This document shows positions 23,620 through 30,751 of a stretch of 64,000 nt of DNA, one piece after another; the first letter of the stretch is position 1; every line of letters starts with the position of its first letter. The DNA is taken from contig NZ_MAFQ01000001.1 of assembly GCF_002013895.1 (NCBI RefSeq), positions 1 through 64,000 on the forward strand, read 5' to 3'. The stretch comes from Mycobacteroides franklinii (lineage in GTDB: Bacteria; Actinomycetota; Actinomycetes; Mycobacteriales; Mycobacteriaceae). A model generated the notes under the pieces. It saw nothing but the letters and a program-made list of their open reading frames with translations. It had not been told where the DNA came from and made no database searches. The position numbers were made by a program, and so were the translations under genes.

Positions 23620-23942
23620 AAACCACCACACCTGCACAAGCCACCAACGTCACCGGACGCTGGGAAGTCCGCATCAAACCGAAACCCGACCCCGACCAAT
23701 GGGCGGCTGATCACACGCGTTTCGTGGTGAAATCGCCGCGCGGCGCCGAAATATTCACCAGCCGAAACCAGTCCGCCGCAATGACCGTCGCGCGCGGTAT
23801 GGCCAACATCGACGAGCTTCTGACGCGAGTAAACCGGCTGGAACACAACGCATTCGGTCAGCACCCGGCGCTGCGTGCACCCATGGCAGCACCCCGGCCC
23901 CGCGCCAGTGCTCTCCGGATCATCCAGGATCCCCACGCATGA
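23616..23942 (+). CDS. Phage protein of unknown function
   Basis: 108 residues. TGRWEVRIKPKPDPDQW, SPRGAEIFTSRNQSAAMTVARGMANIDELLTRVNRLEHN: a short beta segment followed by long helices, the last of coiled-coil type. Coupled to the initiator-like gene and the next by 4-bp overlaps. Confidence 0.65.
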   Translation: MKTTTPAQATNVTGRWEVRIKPKPDPDQWAADHTRFVVKSPRGAEIFTSRNQSAAMTVARGMANIDELLTRVNRLEHNAFGQHPALRAPMAAPRPRASALRIIQDPHA

Positions 23943-24181
23943 GCCACATACCGCCCGCCATTGCGGCCACCGCAGACCAGCTCGTCGCCGCCGCCGACAA
24001 GGTACTCGACCAGTTCATCGCCGAATTCCAGGCGCACCTAGCCGACCACGACGGCGACCCACTATGCCCAATCGGCCTACTCGCTATCAGCGCCGAAACC
24101 CAAGCACCTGAAGACGTCGCATTCATGCTCGCCGTCGCGGTGAAACGACTAGCCATGCCACGCAAGGAAATGCAGCTATGA
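23939..24181 (+). CDS. Small helical phage protein
   Basis: 80 residues, nearly all helix (PAIAATADQLVAAADKVLDQFIAEFQAHLAD; PEDVAFMLAVAVKRLAMPRKEM). Acidic at the start and basic at the end. Located just before the RuvC-like resolvase with a 4-bp overlap. Function unknown. Confidence 0.65.
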   Translation: MSHIPPAIAATADQLVAAADKVLDQFIAEFQAHLADHDGDPLCPIGLLAISAETQAPEDVAFMLAVAVKRLAMPRKEMQL

Positions 24182-24795
24182 CCGGCCCCGAAGCCGTACT
24201 TGGCCTAGATCCGTCGCTCACACGGGCAGGCGTGGCCGCGATCGTGCGCCAAAACCCCGACAGCATCGCCCGACCCGGAATGATCACGCACGTCGGATAC
24301 TCCCTACGCGAAGGTGTTCCATGGTGGCGCCGCAGCCGACGCATCATCACCGAAGCACGCGAAATCAACGCCATAGTCGGCGAAATCCACGGCGCAACGC
24401 CCATCGTCCGCGCCGTCATCGAAGGCCCCGCATGGGCATCGAACCTGCCCAGCAAGTTCGACCGCGACGGCCTCTGGTGGGCGCTGTTCTCGATCCTCGA
24501 CGCGAAACAAATCCCCGTCACTGTCGTAAACCCAGTCACCCGAGGCAAATTCATTACCGGCCGCGCACCCAACGGCATGAAACCCGGCGAACACAAGAAA
24601 CTGGTGCTATCCGAATCCCAATCCACATGGTTCGACGACCAACACCGCATCAAAAACCACGACCAAGCCGACGCACTCGGTCTCGCGCACATGGGCGCCC
24701 TGGACCTCGGCTGGCGACTCCCCTCTGACACCCGCCGCCGCCACGTCGAAAACATCGCTCTCGTCGAGTGGGAACGCGAATGGCGGGCGTCCTAG
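24178..24795 (+). CDS. RuvC-like Holliday junction resolvase
   Basis: 205 residues. RNase H-like fold: first Asp in VLGLDPSLTRAGVA, Glu in RAVIEGPAWA after strand 4, KHD-type end NHDQADALGLAHMGA with the last catalytic Asp pair. These match actinophage RuvC-like resolvases, which cut branched DNA from replication and recombination before packaging. The catalytic set appears complete. It is followed directly by WhiB. Confidence 0.85.
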   Translation: MTGPEAVLGLDPSLTRAGVAAIVRQNPDSIARPGMITHVGYSLREGVPWWRRSRRIITEAREINAIVGEIHGATPIVRAVIEGPAWASNLPSKFDRDGLWWALFSILDAKQIPVTVVNPVTRGKFITGRAPNGMKPGEHKKLVLSESQSTWFDDQHRIKNHDQADALGLAHMGALDLGWRLPSDTRRRHVENIALVEWEREWRAS

Positions 24796-25131
24796 ATGGC
24801 CGGCGCGGTCTTCCCGAACAAGGGTCGGATCGAACGCCGGCTCGCAGAGATCAGCGACGAGCTGGACGAAACCTGGAAACTGCAGGCCGCGTGCCGAGGG
24901 CATCCCCGCCCGGACATCTTCTTCCCGCCGCCAGCACGGTCCGAGGCCACGATCAAACGGTCGAAATCGGAGCTGGCGCGGCGCCTGGTCATCGCCGAAG
25001 CGAAACGGGTGTGCGCCGCGTGTCCAGTGCGGGCCGAATGCAGCCACTACGCAGACCAGATCGGCGACTTCCACGGCATATGGGGAGGGCAAACAGGCCG
25101 CGAACGCGGACGTAAACGCGACGAATACTGA
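24796..25131 (+). CDS. WhiB-family iron-sulfur transcription regulator
   Basis: 111 residues. Four cluster Cys: ACRGHP (first), then C-x2-C in VCAACPVRAEC with the last Cys four residues on, and the GIWGG turn followed by a basic tail (RERGRKRDE) that contacts DNA. All WhiB hallmarks are intact. Phage WhiB proteins such as TM4 WhiBTM4 can act as dominant negatives against host WhiB2 and block superinfection or septation; that role here is inference. Confidence 0.93.
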   Translation: MAGAVFPNKGRIERRLAEISDELDETWKLQAACRGHPRPDIFFPPPARSEATIKRSKSELARRLVIAEAKRVCAACPVRAECSHYADQIGDFHGIWGGQTGRERGRKRDEY

Positions 25132-25170
25132 ACCACCACAACACAACCCAGACAGGCAAGGAACACCGCA

Positions 25171-25848
25171 ATGACGAACTATCCACCCGGCATGACCCTC
25201 CGACCGATCGATCGCTGGCCCCACAGCCTCACCCGAGACCGCCGACGTTCGAACTTCTCCGCGCAGTGGAGCGACACCCTGACCCGGCTCGACCGGGAAC
25301 TCTGGTACCTCGGAAAGGGTGAGCAGTACGCCCCCGCGGTGTTGCAAATCGCGATGCGTGAGCAGGACTTTCGTATCTCTGACGGCATGCCACGCGCAAC
25401 CGCGAAAGCTGAGCACCCCGGCGTCATCCTGAGCATCGAGTCCCGGTATGGACAGCTGTCCTACCCGTGTGACACGTTCACACGCTGGCAAGACAACCTA
25501 CGCGCAATCGCGCTCGGTCTTGAAGCACTACGCAAGGTCGAACGCTACGGAATCACCCAAACCGGGCAGCAGTACCGCGGATGGCAGGCCATCGAAGCCA
25601 AAGCCACCCCGCTCGCGCAGACTCCGGCAGGTGCTGCCGTCGTTCTCGCGAAGGCAGCGCAGGGCAACGATGACAGCGTCTCCGATTGGGCTCACCGGAT
25701 CCTGCACAACCCTGAGACTGCCCGGAGCACCTACCGGAAAGCCCGCGCCAACGCGCATCCCGACCGCCACGCCGGCGACCGAACCGCCTGGGACGCTGTC
25801 GAATCAGCCGCCAGCATCCTCCGCGCCGCAGGCGCACCAATCGAATAG
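25171..25848 (+). CDS. J-domain-like phage protein
   Basis: 225 residues. The C-terminal 60 residues (SDWAHRILHNPETARSTYRKARANAHPDRHAGDRTAWDAVESAASIL) form a degenerate J-domain with the diagnostic HPD loop. The N-terminal part (about 1-150), with RDRRRSNFSAQWSDTLTRLDRELWYLG, is a separate domain seen with it in actinophages. It could recruit host DnaK for replication-complex remodelling. The preceding 39 bp hold a new ribosome site, AAGGAACACC. Confidence 0.8.
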   Translation: MTNYPPGMTLRPIDRWPHSLTRDRRRSNFSAQWSDTLTRLDRELWYLGKGEQYAPAVLQIAMREQDFRISDGMPRATAKAEHPGVILSIESRYGQLSYPCDTFTRWQDNLRAIALGLEALRKVERYGITQTGQQYRGWQAIEAKATPLAQTPAGAAVVLAKAAQGNDDSVSDWAHRILHNPETARSTYRKARANAHPDRHAGDRTAWDAVESAASILRAAGAPIE

Positions 25849-25859
25849 GAGACACCACC

Positions 25860-26234
25860 ATGCGAATAATCCGACACGCCCTCCGGATCGATGATTACCA
25901 GGAGGTGACGCTGCCTAGTGACGGCGATCTGCTATCAGTTGCGCAATCCCGCAGGTCCCCTAACGGTCTTATTGACCTCTGGTCGCTGGACTTCGAACAC
26001 GGCGAGGGCTGGACCAAGGGCATTTACATTGTGGGTACGGGTAACCCGATGCCCGATCAGCTGCGCGACTCGGCCAATACCCAATACCGGCGCAACGAGC
26101 ACCGCTACAGCCCTGGATTCACTAACGATGTCTTCATCATGGACGAAGACCCGAAGCCGTGGCGGAAGTTCATCGGAACTGTAGTCACCCCATCCGGTCT
26201 GGTCTGGCATGTATTCGAAGGGCCCCTCCGGTGA
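25860..26234 (+). CDS. Phage protein of unknown function (DUF7352-like)
   Basis: 124 residues behind a TAGGAGACACCACC start signal. QEVTLPSDGDLLSVAQSRR, GIYIVGTGNPMPDQL and KFIGTVVTPSGLVWHVFEG form the beta-rich pattern of a small protein widespread in phages of actinobacteria (resembling DUF7352). It is possibly a structural or inhibitor protein; no activity is known to me. Confidence 0.7.
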   Translation: MRIIRHALRIDDYQEVTLPSDGDLLSVAQSRRSPNGLIDLWSLDFEHGEGWTKGIYIVGTGNPMPDQLRDSANTQYRRNEHRYSPGFTNDVFIMDEDPKPWRKFIGTVVTPSGLVWHVFEGPLR

Positions 26235-26635
26235 CCGCCCCCGAGCAGCACTTGCGGAACGTGCTCGTACGCTACATGTCCGACGCGCTCAACGAAGTTG
26301 GGGGAGCACTGATACCCGACATATTCCGGCGCCCCGCCATCCCGCTACGCGTCCGAACCCGAGGCAGCCTTGACCGATCCGAAATCACCATGCCCGGTAT
26401 CGAGTTGGCCGGCGGATCCGACATGGAACCACTCGCCCGCAACGTCGGCAAGCTCATCCTGAAAATCATGCGCACCGATGAAGTTCTGTGGGTCGCGGTC
26501 AACGCGCACGCCGATTTCGGAGGCTGGAACATCGACTGTGTTCCGCTTATCGAGCACATGAAGCTGTCCACCCCAACCGACGCACAGACGTTGAAAGCCA
26601 ACGGCATCGACCCCGAAACCGGACAGCCCCGATGA
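26231..26635 (+). CDS. Phage protein of unknown function
   Basis: 134 residues from the GTG at 26231 that overlaps the preceding stop. An N-terminal helix (EQHLRNVLVRYMSDALNEVGG), a region of strands, and VLWVAVNAHADFGGWNIDCVPLIEHM near the end. Soluble, not recognised. Confidence 0.62.
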   Translation: MTAPEQHLRNVLVRYMSDALNEVGGALIPDIFRRPAIPLRVRTRGSLDRSEITMPGIELAGGSDMEPLARNVGKLILKIMRTDEVLWVAVNAHADFGGWNIDCVPLIEHMKLSTPTDAQTLKANGIDPETGQPR

Positions 26636-26808
26636 GCGATATCGCGACACTGCAGGAAGCAGCGAAGATCCTGAACCGCCACGGCCTCGCCAACGCCGCA
26701 GAACTCTGCACCCGGCTCATAGGCAGGCTGGCGGTCGACGAAGCGCTCGGCGGCGCAACAGAACCCGAACCCGCACCAGGAAAACGCCTCACCCGAATCA
26801 CACCATGA
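26632..26808 (+). CDS. Small helical phage protein
   Basis: 58 residues: TLQEAAKILNRHGLANAAELCTRLIGRLAVDEAL is a pair of helices, then a Pro/Glu tail. Coupled at both ends by 4-bp overlaps. Too small for assignment. Confidence 0.55.
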   Translation: MSDIATLQEAAKILNRHGLANAAELCTRLIGRLAVDEALGGATEPEPAPGKRLTRITP

Positions 26809-26915
26809 GCACGCTGCCCGACATCACCGCCCTGACCCCGTTACCGTCACCGACATCTGGTGGGCGTCAAACCGGGAACCAATGCGGTGTTTCGCTCGGC
26901 AAGCGCGGCCCATGA
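26805..26915 (+). CDS. 36-residue frame
   Basis: A 36-codon frame starting on the preceding stop, MSTLPDITALTPLPSPTSGG onward, and ending at the TGA in CCCATGA. The 80 bp after it hold no gene and end in the ribosome site AAAGGAGACACC of the next gene. The overlap is the only support. Confidence 0.35.
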   Translation: MSTLPDITALTPLPSPTSGGRQTGNQCGVSLGKRGP

Positions 26916-26995
26916 CCCCCTTTATCGGTAGGGCGAGGCCACAGCTGCGCCCACCAGAACCAAACCCCCACAACACCAAAGGAGACACCGCCATC

Positions 26996-27832
26996 ATGAC
27001 CACCACTCGCGATGAACAGCTCGCGCTGGCGCAACAGCAGGTCTTCCGTAGCCGCAAGAAGTACCTGCGGGCTAAGTTCCGGCTAGAACGCGACATCCGG
27101 CGCCGCGACGAACTCTGCCCCGTGGCCCGCGGACACAAAGCCGTCAAGAATCTCTACGACGCCGTCCAAACGCTCACCGAAGAGACCGTGCCGGATCCGA
27201 CACTGACTCTGGACAGCGACCCGCGCACGCCCGCCGACCAGGCGCACGAATTCTTCACCCGCCCAGGCGACTTCTACCAAGTAGCACTCTCGCTGCCGGT
27301 ATCCACGAACGGTGCTGACATTGGTGCCCAGTTCATGGTGAAAGCCGACGACAACCAACTCCCGTACCTGCTCGAGGTGCTACGCCAACTACGAGGTGCC
27401 CTAGGCGCCCACACCCACGTCGAACTCACCAAAGCCCAGATCACGCCGCCAGACGGCCCACCCATGGATATCGGCAAGGACTTCACACTCGGCGACCGCT
27501 TCCCGGCAAGCCCCGGCGTTCCCATCCCGCGCATCGATGGCGTCCAGCTCGGCACAGGTGCGCTCACCCCGCCAGTCGAACGCGAACTCCAAATGGCCGA
27601 CCTAGTGGATCAGGTCGACCAAATAGCGGAACAACATGGCGTGAAACCGGAACAAGTGCAGGTGATTCCGGTACGTGGCGGCGGATACGCGTACACCGTC
27701 AAGCCCGAACCGCAACCCGAGCACGGCCGGCACGCACGCGCCGATGACGGTGACGAAACGCGTTGGGCGCCTTGCGGTCGCAGTGGCCCCTGCTGGAAGG
27801 ACGACGGACACGACGGGGACTGCACCCAATGA
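26996..27832 (+). CDS. Phage protein of unknown function, coiled-coil start
   Basis: 278 residues from the ATG at 26996, chosen for the AAAGGAGACACC ahead of it. Residues 1-60 (EQLALAQQQVFRSRKKYLRAKFRLERDIRRRDEL) form a coiled coil; the middle (about 90-200) is a mixed domain, and the C-terminal CGRSGPCWKDDGHDGDCTQ is a Cys/His/Asp-rich motif seen at the ends of several small phage proteins. Function unknown. Confidence 0.7.
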   Translation: MTTTRDEQLALAQQQVFRSRKKYLRAKFRLERDIRRRDELCPVARGHKAVKNLYDAVQTLTEETVPDPTLTLDSDPRTPADQAHEFFTRPGDFYQVALSLPVSTNGADIGAQFMVKADDNQLPYLLEVLRQLRGALGAHTHVELTKAQITPPDGPPMDIGKDFTLGDRFPASPGVPIPRIDGVQLGTGALTPPVERELQMADLVDQVDQIAEQHGVKPEQVQVIPVRGGGYAYTVKPEPQPEHGRHARADDGDETRWAPCGRSGPCWKDDGHDGDCTQ

Positions 27833-28143
27833 GCACCATGTCTGTCACCTGGTACGTCGCGAAATGCGATACCTGCGGCCGCACATACGGCGACGCCGAC
27901 TACGAACTTGATGATGAATCCGGCGCCGAACGGGCAACACGGGGCGAAGCGCAGAAAGCTGCCATTGACGACGGCTGGCGTCTTTACGGCGCGCACTATC
28001 AGCCGTATCTGCTGTCCTGCCCCGAGTGTTCGAAATGCGATGTCTGCGAAAGATCCCCGGCCCATCATCACGGCGATCGCACTCGCTGCGCCGACCACCC
28101 ACACCACGATGCACCTGGGCAACTCTCGATCGAGACTGGCTGA
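27829..28143 (+). CDS. Cys-rich metal-binding-like phage protein
   Basis: 104 residues. Three Cys pairs: KCDTCGRTYG near the N-terminus, CPECSKCDVCERSP in the C-terminal half, and a last RCADHPHHD. Enough ligands for two zinc sites. It immediately precedes the HNH nuclease gene. Probably nucleic-acid binding; no family named. Confidence 0.68.
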   Translation: MSTMSVTWYVAKCDTCGRTYGDADYELDDESGAERATRGEAQKAAIDDGWRLYGAHYQPYLLSCPECSKCDVCERSPAHHHGDRTRCADHPHHDAPGQLSIETG

Positions 28144-28145
28144 CC

Positions 28146-28532
28146 ATGCCGAACCGGACCCCTAGAACGACCACGCAGAAACGGCTCGGCCACGACCACC
28201 AACAACAACGCGACCGGCTACTACACCGCCACGTCGACGGACAGCCCTGCTGGTGGTGCGCAAGACCCATGTACCGCGACCGCACCCGCAACTGGGACTA
28301 CAACCCGAACGCCACACGCACCGACGGAAAACCAGACACCAGCAGCGGATCCCTCGGAGCCGACCACAGCACACCACGCAGCCAATCCACCACCAGCCGA
28401 GCAGACCGACTCTTGCACGGCACCTGCAACAAACAACGCCAAGGAGGCCACCGTGACGACCAACGACCAGCCCTCACCAACCGACCCGACACCGACCCCG
28501 CACTCGGAACCCGAATCTTCAACTGGCCCTGA
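28146..28532 (+). CDS. HNH endonuclease
   Basis: 128 residues. GQPCWWCARPM...NWDYNP (first zinc Cys pair), LGADHSTP (the DH of the HNH core), RADRLLHGTCNKQRQGG (N-K and last ligands) and a C-terminal ALGTRIFNWP as in mycobacteriophage HNH proteins located ahead of the terminase. Such HNH proteins aid terminase cleavage in HK97-like phages. The gene overlaps the next frame by 80 bp, long for this phage, but both ends look authentic. Confidence 0.85.
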   Translation: MPNRTPRTTTQKRLGHDHQQQRDRLLHRHVDGQPCWWCARPMYRDRTRNWDYNPNATRTDGKPDTSSGSLGADHSTPRSQSTTSRADRLLHGTCNKQRQGGHRDDQRPALTNRPDTDPALGTRIFNWP

Positions 28533-28863
28533 CCAACTCGAATGGACAGAACCCAAACCGAGCGTGTTCCATGCGGACACGAAAGGCGGCCGGTACGTGG
28601 TCTACGACCGGAGTCTGTACAGCTCAACAGGATGGATGACTGTCTACCTGCAAGACCGGGGGCTGCCAACGGCCCATCTGTACAAGGGGCACAGCGAAGC
28701 AGAAGCCCGCGCCGCCGCACAGGCACACCACAACACGATGATTCGTCGACTGGCGTGGGAGCAGTACATGCGCGACAACGACCCACCGCGACCCAGGAAG
28801 CTGGGGTGCTGCAACGGGGGTCCGCAGTGGGGCCACGCGTGGACCTGCCCGACACTGCCATGA
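28453..28863 (+). CDS. Phage protein of unknown function
   Basis: 136 residues from a GTG with AAGGAGG upstream. The first 30 residues are Pro/Thr-rich and lie over the HNH gene; then PSVFHADTKGGRYVVYDRSLYSSTGWMTVYLQDRGLP forms a beta-rich domain and AYLYKGHSEAEARAAAQAHH-type helix follows. Ends with CCNGGPQWGHAWTCP. Not recognised. The excellent ribosome site supports the early start despite the 80-bp overlap. Confidence 0.65.
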   Translation: MTTNDQPSPTDPTPTPHSEPESSTGPDQLEWTEPKPSVFHADTKGGRYVVYDRSLYSSTGWMTVYLQDRGLPTAHLYKGHSEAEARAAAQAHHNTMIRRLAWEQYMRDNDPPRPRKLGCCNGGPQWGHAWTCPTLP

Positions 28864-29132
28864 GCGATTCTGAATTCGCCGCCTGCGGCGGAACAACCCC
28901 GCTCGCCGACCCCCGCGACATGACACCCGACGAGCTGTTCGCGACTCTCGGACTATCCGACATGGATGACAGCGAACGACTCGAATTCGTGCGCTACATG
29001 AACGCATGGTCCCGCCACTACCTACCCGGACCCAACAAGTGGTGGATGCAGGCACTGCTCCAAGCCAACATCTGGAAACGCAGCATCACCAACCACATCG
29101 ACTCGCTCATCACCCAAGCACTAGGCCAATGA
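28860..29132 (+). CDS. Small phage protein of unknown function
   Basis: 90 residues. Acidic N-terminal half (TPDELFATLGLSDMDDSERLEFVRYMNAW) and a helical C-terminal half (KWWMQALLQANIWKRSITNHIDSLITQAL). Coupled to the gene before it. It is the last clear rightward gene before a reverse gene. Confidence 0.65.
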   Translation: MSDSEFAACGGTTPLADPRDMTPDELFATLGLSDMDDSERLEFVRYMNAWSRHYLPGPNKWWMQALLQANIWKRSITNHIDSLITQALGQ

Positions 29133-29137
29133 CAGAA

Positions 29138-29578
29138 CTAGCGATACACCATGAAGCGATACGCATGCTTGCCAGCCATGAAATCGGCATCGGGAAAACT
29201 ATCGTGCCAGCGACCCTCCAGCAGATGATCCACGAACTTGTCGATACGCCTCTTATCGAGGCCATCAGCAGTCAACAACGTGGTGATCCGCTCACGCACA
29301 CCATCGGCATTGAGCCCAGCACGTACCTGCGAATGCTGACCAGGGGAATCCACCACGAGCGTGTACACCCTACGGTCGATCCGCTTCACACGGCGCGCCG
29401 GATAGATCGTCGAGTCAACCAGCACGTGCCCGTCCATCTTGTGAGGACGCGGAGCGACCACCTGAATAAACCCGCCCTCGAGCAGATCCACAGACAGCAC
29501 GTCCGTGATCACCGTCGGTGCCTCCGGATCATCCTCGTCTGGCTCCAGTTCTACAGCGAACGCATCATCAATCCGCAT
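29138..29578 (-). CDS. Reverse-strand unknown protein
   Basis: 146 residues from the ATG at 29578, with AAGGAAGGG ahead. AVELEPDEDDPEAPTVITDVLSVDLLEGGFIQVVAP and RRVYTLVVDSPGQHSQVRAGLNADGVRERITTLLTADGLDKRRIDKFVDHLLEG read as a well-composed soluble protein, unlike the opposite frame. An in-frame ATG at 29668 would add 30 residues. No family recognised. It faces the operon, so needs its own promoter, and is a candidate for expression in the lysogen. Confidence 0.65.
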   Translation of the reverse strand: MRIDDAFAVELEPDEDDPEAPTVITDVLSVDLLEGGFIQVVAPRPHKMDGHVLVDSTIYPARRVKRIDRRVYTLVVDSPGQHSQVRAGLNADGVRERITTLLTADGLDKRRIDKFVDHLLEGRWHDSFPDADFMAGKHAYRFMVYR

Positions 29579-29695
29579 ATCAGCCCTTCCTTGTCGACCA
29601 ACGTTGTTGCCACGAGCGTATTGGCGAAGCTCATTCAGCAGTGGCGACACGCACTCGGAGGTCCACATGTCGCAGCCAGCGAGTAGAACCAACGC

Positions 29696-29989
29696 ATGGC
29701 ACGACCGCCACGCGACCGATTCCCCAACGCGTACGTCGGCGACCTCGTGCCCAACGGCAAAGGCTGGACCCGAGTCGGACCCCTCTACTGCCCCAACTGG
29801 CACAGCGCCGACGAACCCGGCTGGACACAACGCTGCCTACCCTGCGCATGCGACACCCGACACCACATGTGGACCTGCCACTGCGGCGCCAGCATCTACG
29901 CACCCAAACTCGGACCCGGCTGCCGCATCCTCAACGGCCCACAATCCAGCCACGAAGACCGTGGACGCACTGCGCCACCAGATCGGTAA
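29696..29989 (+). CDS. Small Cys/His-rich phage protein
   Basis: 97 residues. LYCPNWHSADEPGWTQRCLPCACDTRHHMWTCHCGASIY contains six Cys and three His, a likely double zinc site, in the region between the HNH gene and terminase. The C-terminal 25 residues overlap the next frame. Function unknown. Confidence 0.62.
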   Translation: MARPPRDRFPNAYVGDLVPNGKGWTRVGPLYCPNWHSADEPGWTQRCLPCACDTRHHMWTCHCGASIYAPKLGPGCRILNGPQSSHEDRGRTAPPDR

Positions 29990-30224
29990 CCCCGACAGCC
30001 CGCTCGAGCGCTGGCTACTCGAGACCACCGCACCACCCTGGCAACGCAGTTTGCTACACGACATCATCGCAGGTCAGAGCCTCGGCGGCGTTAACCCAAA
30101 TACGGCTCTGACCTGCACGTATGCCACCCCCAAATTTCCTAGCAACCCCACCCGGCCTGACTCCGGCGGTAGTCAGGAATTTTTTTTGGGCGACTCTGAA
30201 AATTTCGGGGGCATGCCGTGGTGA
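29961..30224 (+). CDS. Possible small gene before the terminase
   Basis: 87 codons from a GTG. The first half (DALRHQIGNPDSPLERWLLETTAPPWQRSLLHDIIAGQSLGG) looks like genuine protein, but the second half runs through a hairpin with a T8 tract at 30156-30187, an intrinsic terminator. Either the product is shorter and fused by chance, or the frame is not used. Low confidence is deliberate. Confidence 0.4.
   Translation: MDALRHQIGNPDSPLERWLLETTAPPWQRSLLHDIIAGQSLGGVNPNTALTCTYATPKFPSNPTRPDSGGSQEFFLGDSENFGGMPW
30156..30187 (+). terminator. Intrinsic terminator before the late operon
   Basis: CCTGACT (30156-30162) pairs with AGTCAGG (30171-30177) around an 8-base loop, followed by AA and eight T (30180-30187). 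This is a textbook Rho-independent terminator, rare in mycobacteria, sitting between the early genes and the terminase. Confidence 0.85.
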
Positions 30225-30751
30225 CCTCCAAGCGGACAACGGGACGGACAACGAAGCAGCCCGTAAACACTGCCGGTGGCGGCGAATCGGCTGCTGACCA
30301 GGGGCCCGTCAAGGCCACGAAGCGGACAGCCGCGGGGACAAAGCGGACAGCCACCGGCACCGGGCGGGCCCCGTGCAGCGCTGAACCGGGCGCGGGGGAG
30401 CGGCTGCGGGCCGAGTTGGAACGCAAAGAGGATGGGCCGGGACTGACCGCGCTGATCCGGCAGGCTGCGCGCGTGGCAGACCGGTTGGAGACGTTGGCCG
30501 GAATCAACTCGGGCGTCGAATCGTCGTGGGTGCGTTTGGATCTGCGCGGCATCATCGCGGCTGCTGACGACAATGGCAGGAAACCGGCGACCGTGATTGT
30601 CGAAGCGAAGATCGATTCCACGATCGCCGAAGAGAGACAACAGACGACGTTGTTACGGCATTTGCTCGCTGAGATTCACAAACAGCGTGCGGGATCGGCA
30701 GGGCAGAGTGGCGGTGGCGGCGCGGAAGACGACGACCTCGACGACATCTAG
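30218..30751 (+). CDS. terS: Terminase small subunit
   Basis: 177 residues from a GTG (two adjacent GTG codons at 30218 and 30221). A basic, disordered N-terminus rich in Lys/Thr/Arg (about 1-60), then helices LRAELERKEDGPGLTALIRQAARVADRLETLAGINSG and TTLLRHLLAEIHKQRA. It recognises the packaging site and stimulates the large subunit. The call rests on position directly before TerL and on helical, basic character. First gene of the late operon. Confidence 0.78.
   Translation: MVTSKRTTGRTTKQPVNTAGGGESAADQGPVKATKRTAAGTKRTATGTGRAPCSAEPGAGERLRAELERKEDGPGLTALIRQAARVADRLETLAGINSGVESSWVRLDLRGIIAAADDNGRKPATVIVEAKIDSTIAEERQQTTLLRHLLAEIHKQRAGSAGQSGGGGAEDDDLDDI

Noticed and set aside
29129-29686. Forward frame starting on the stop at 29130-29132
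   Set aside because: The ATGA overlap is attractive, but the product is rich in His, Arg and Ile with no domain-like pattern, while the reverse frame has a ribosome site and normal composition.
30180-30187. T8 tract considered as a frameshift site
   Set aside because: It follows directly on a perfect hairpin, so a terminator explains it better, and no frame needs joining here.
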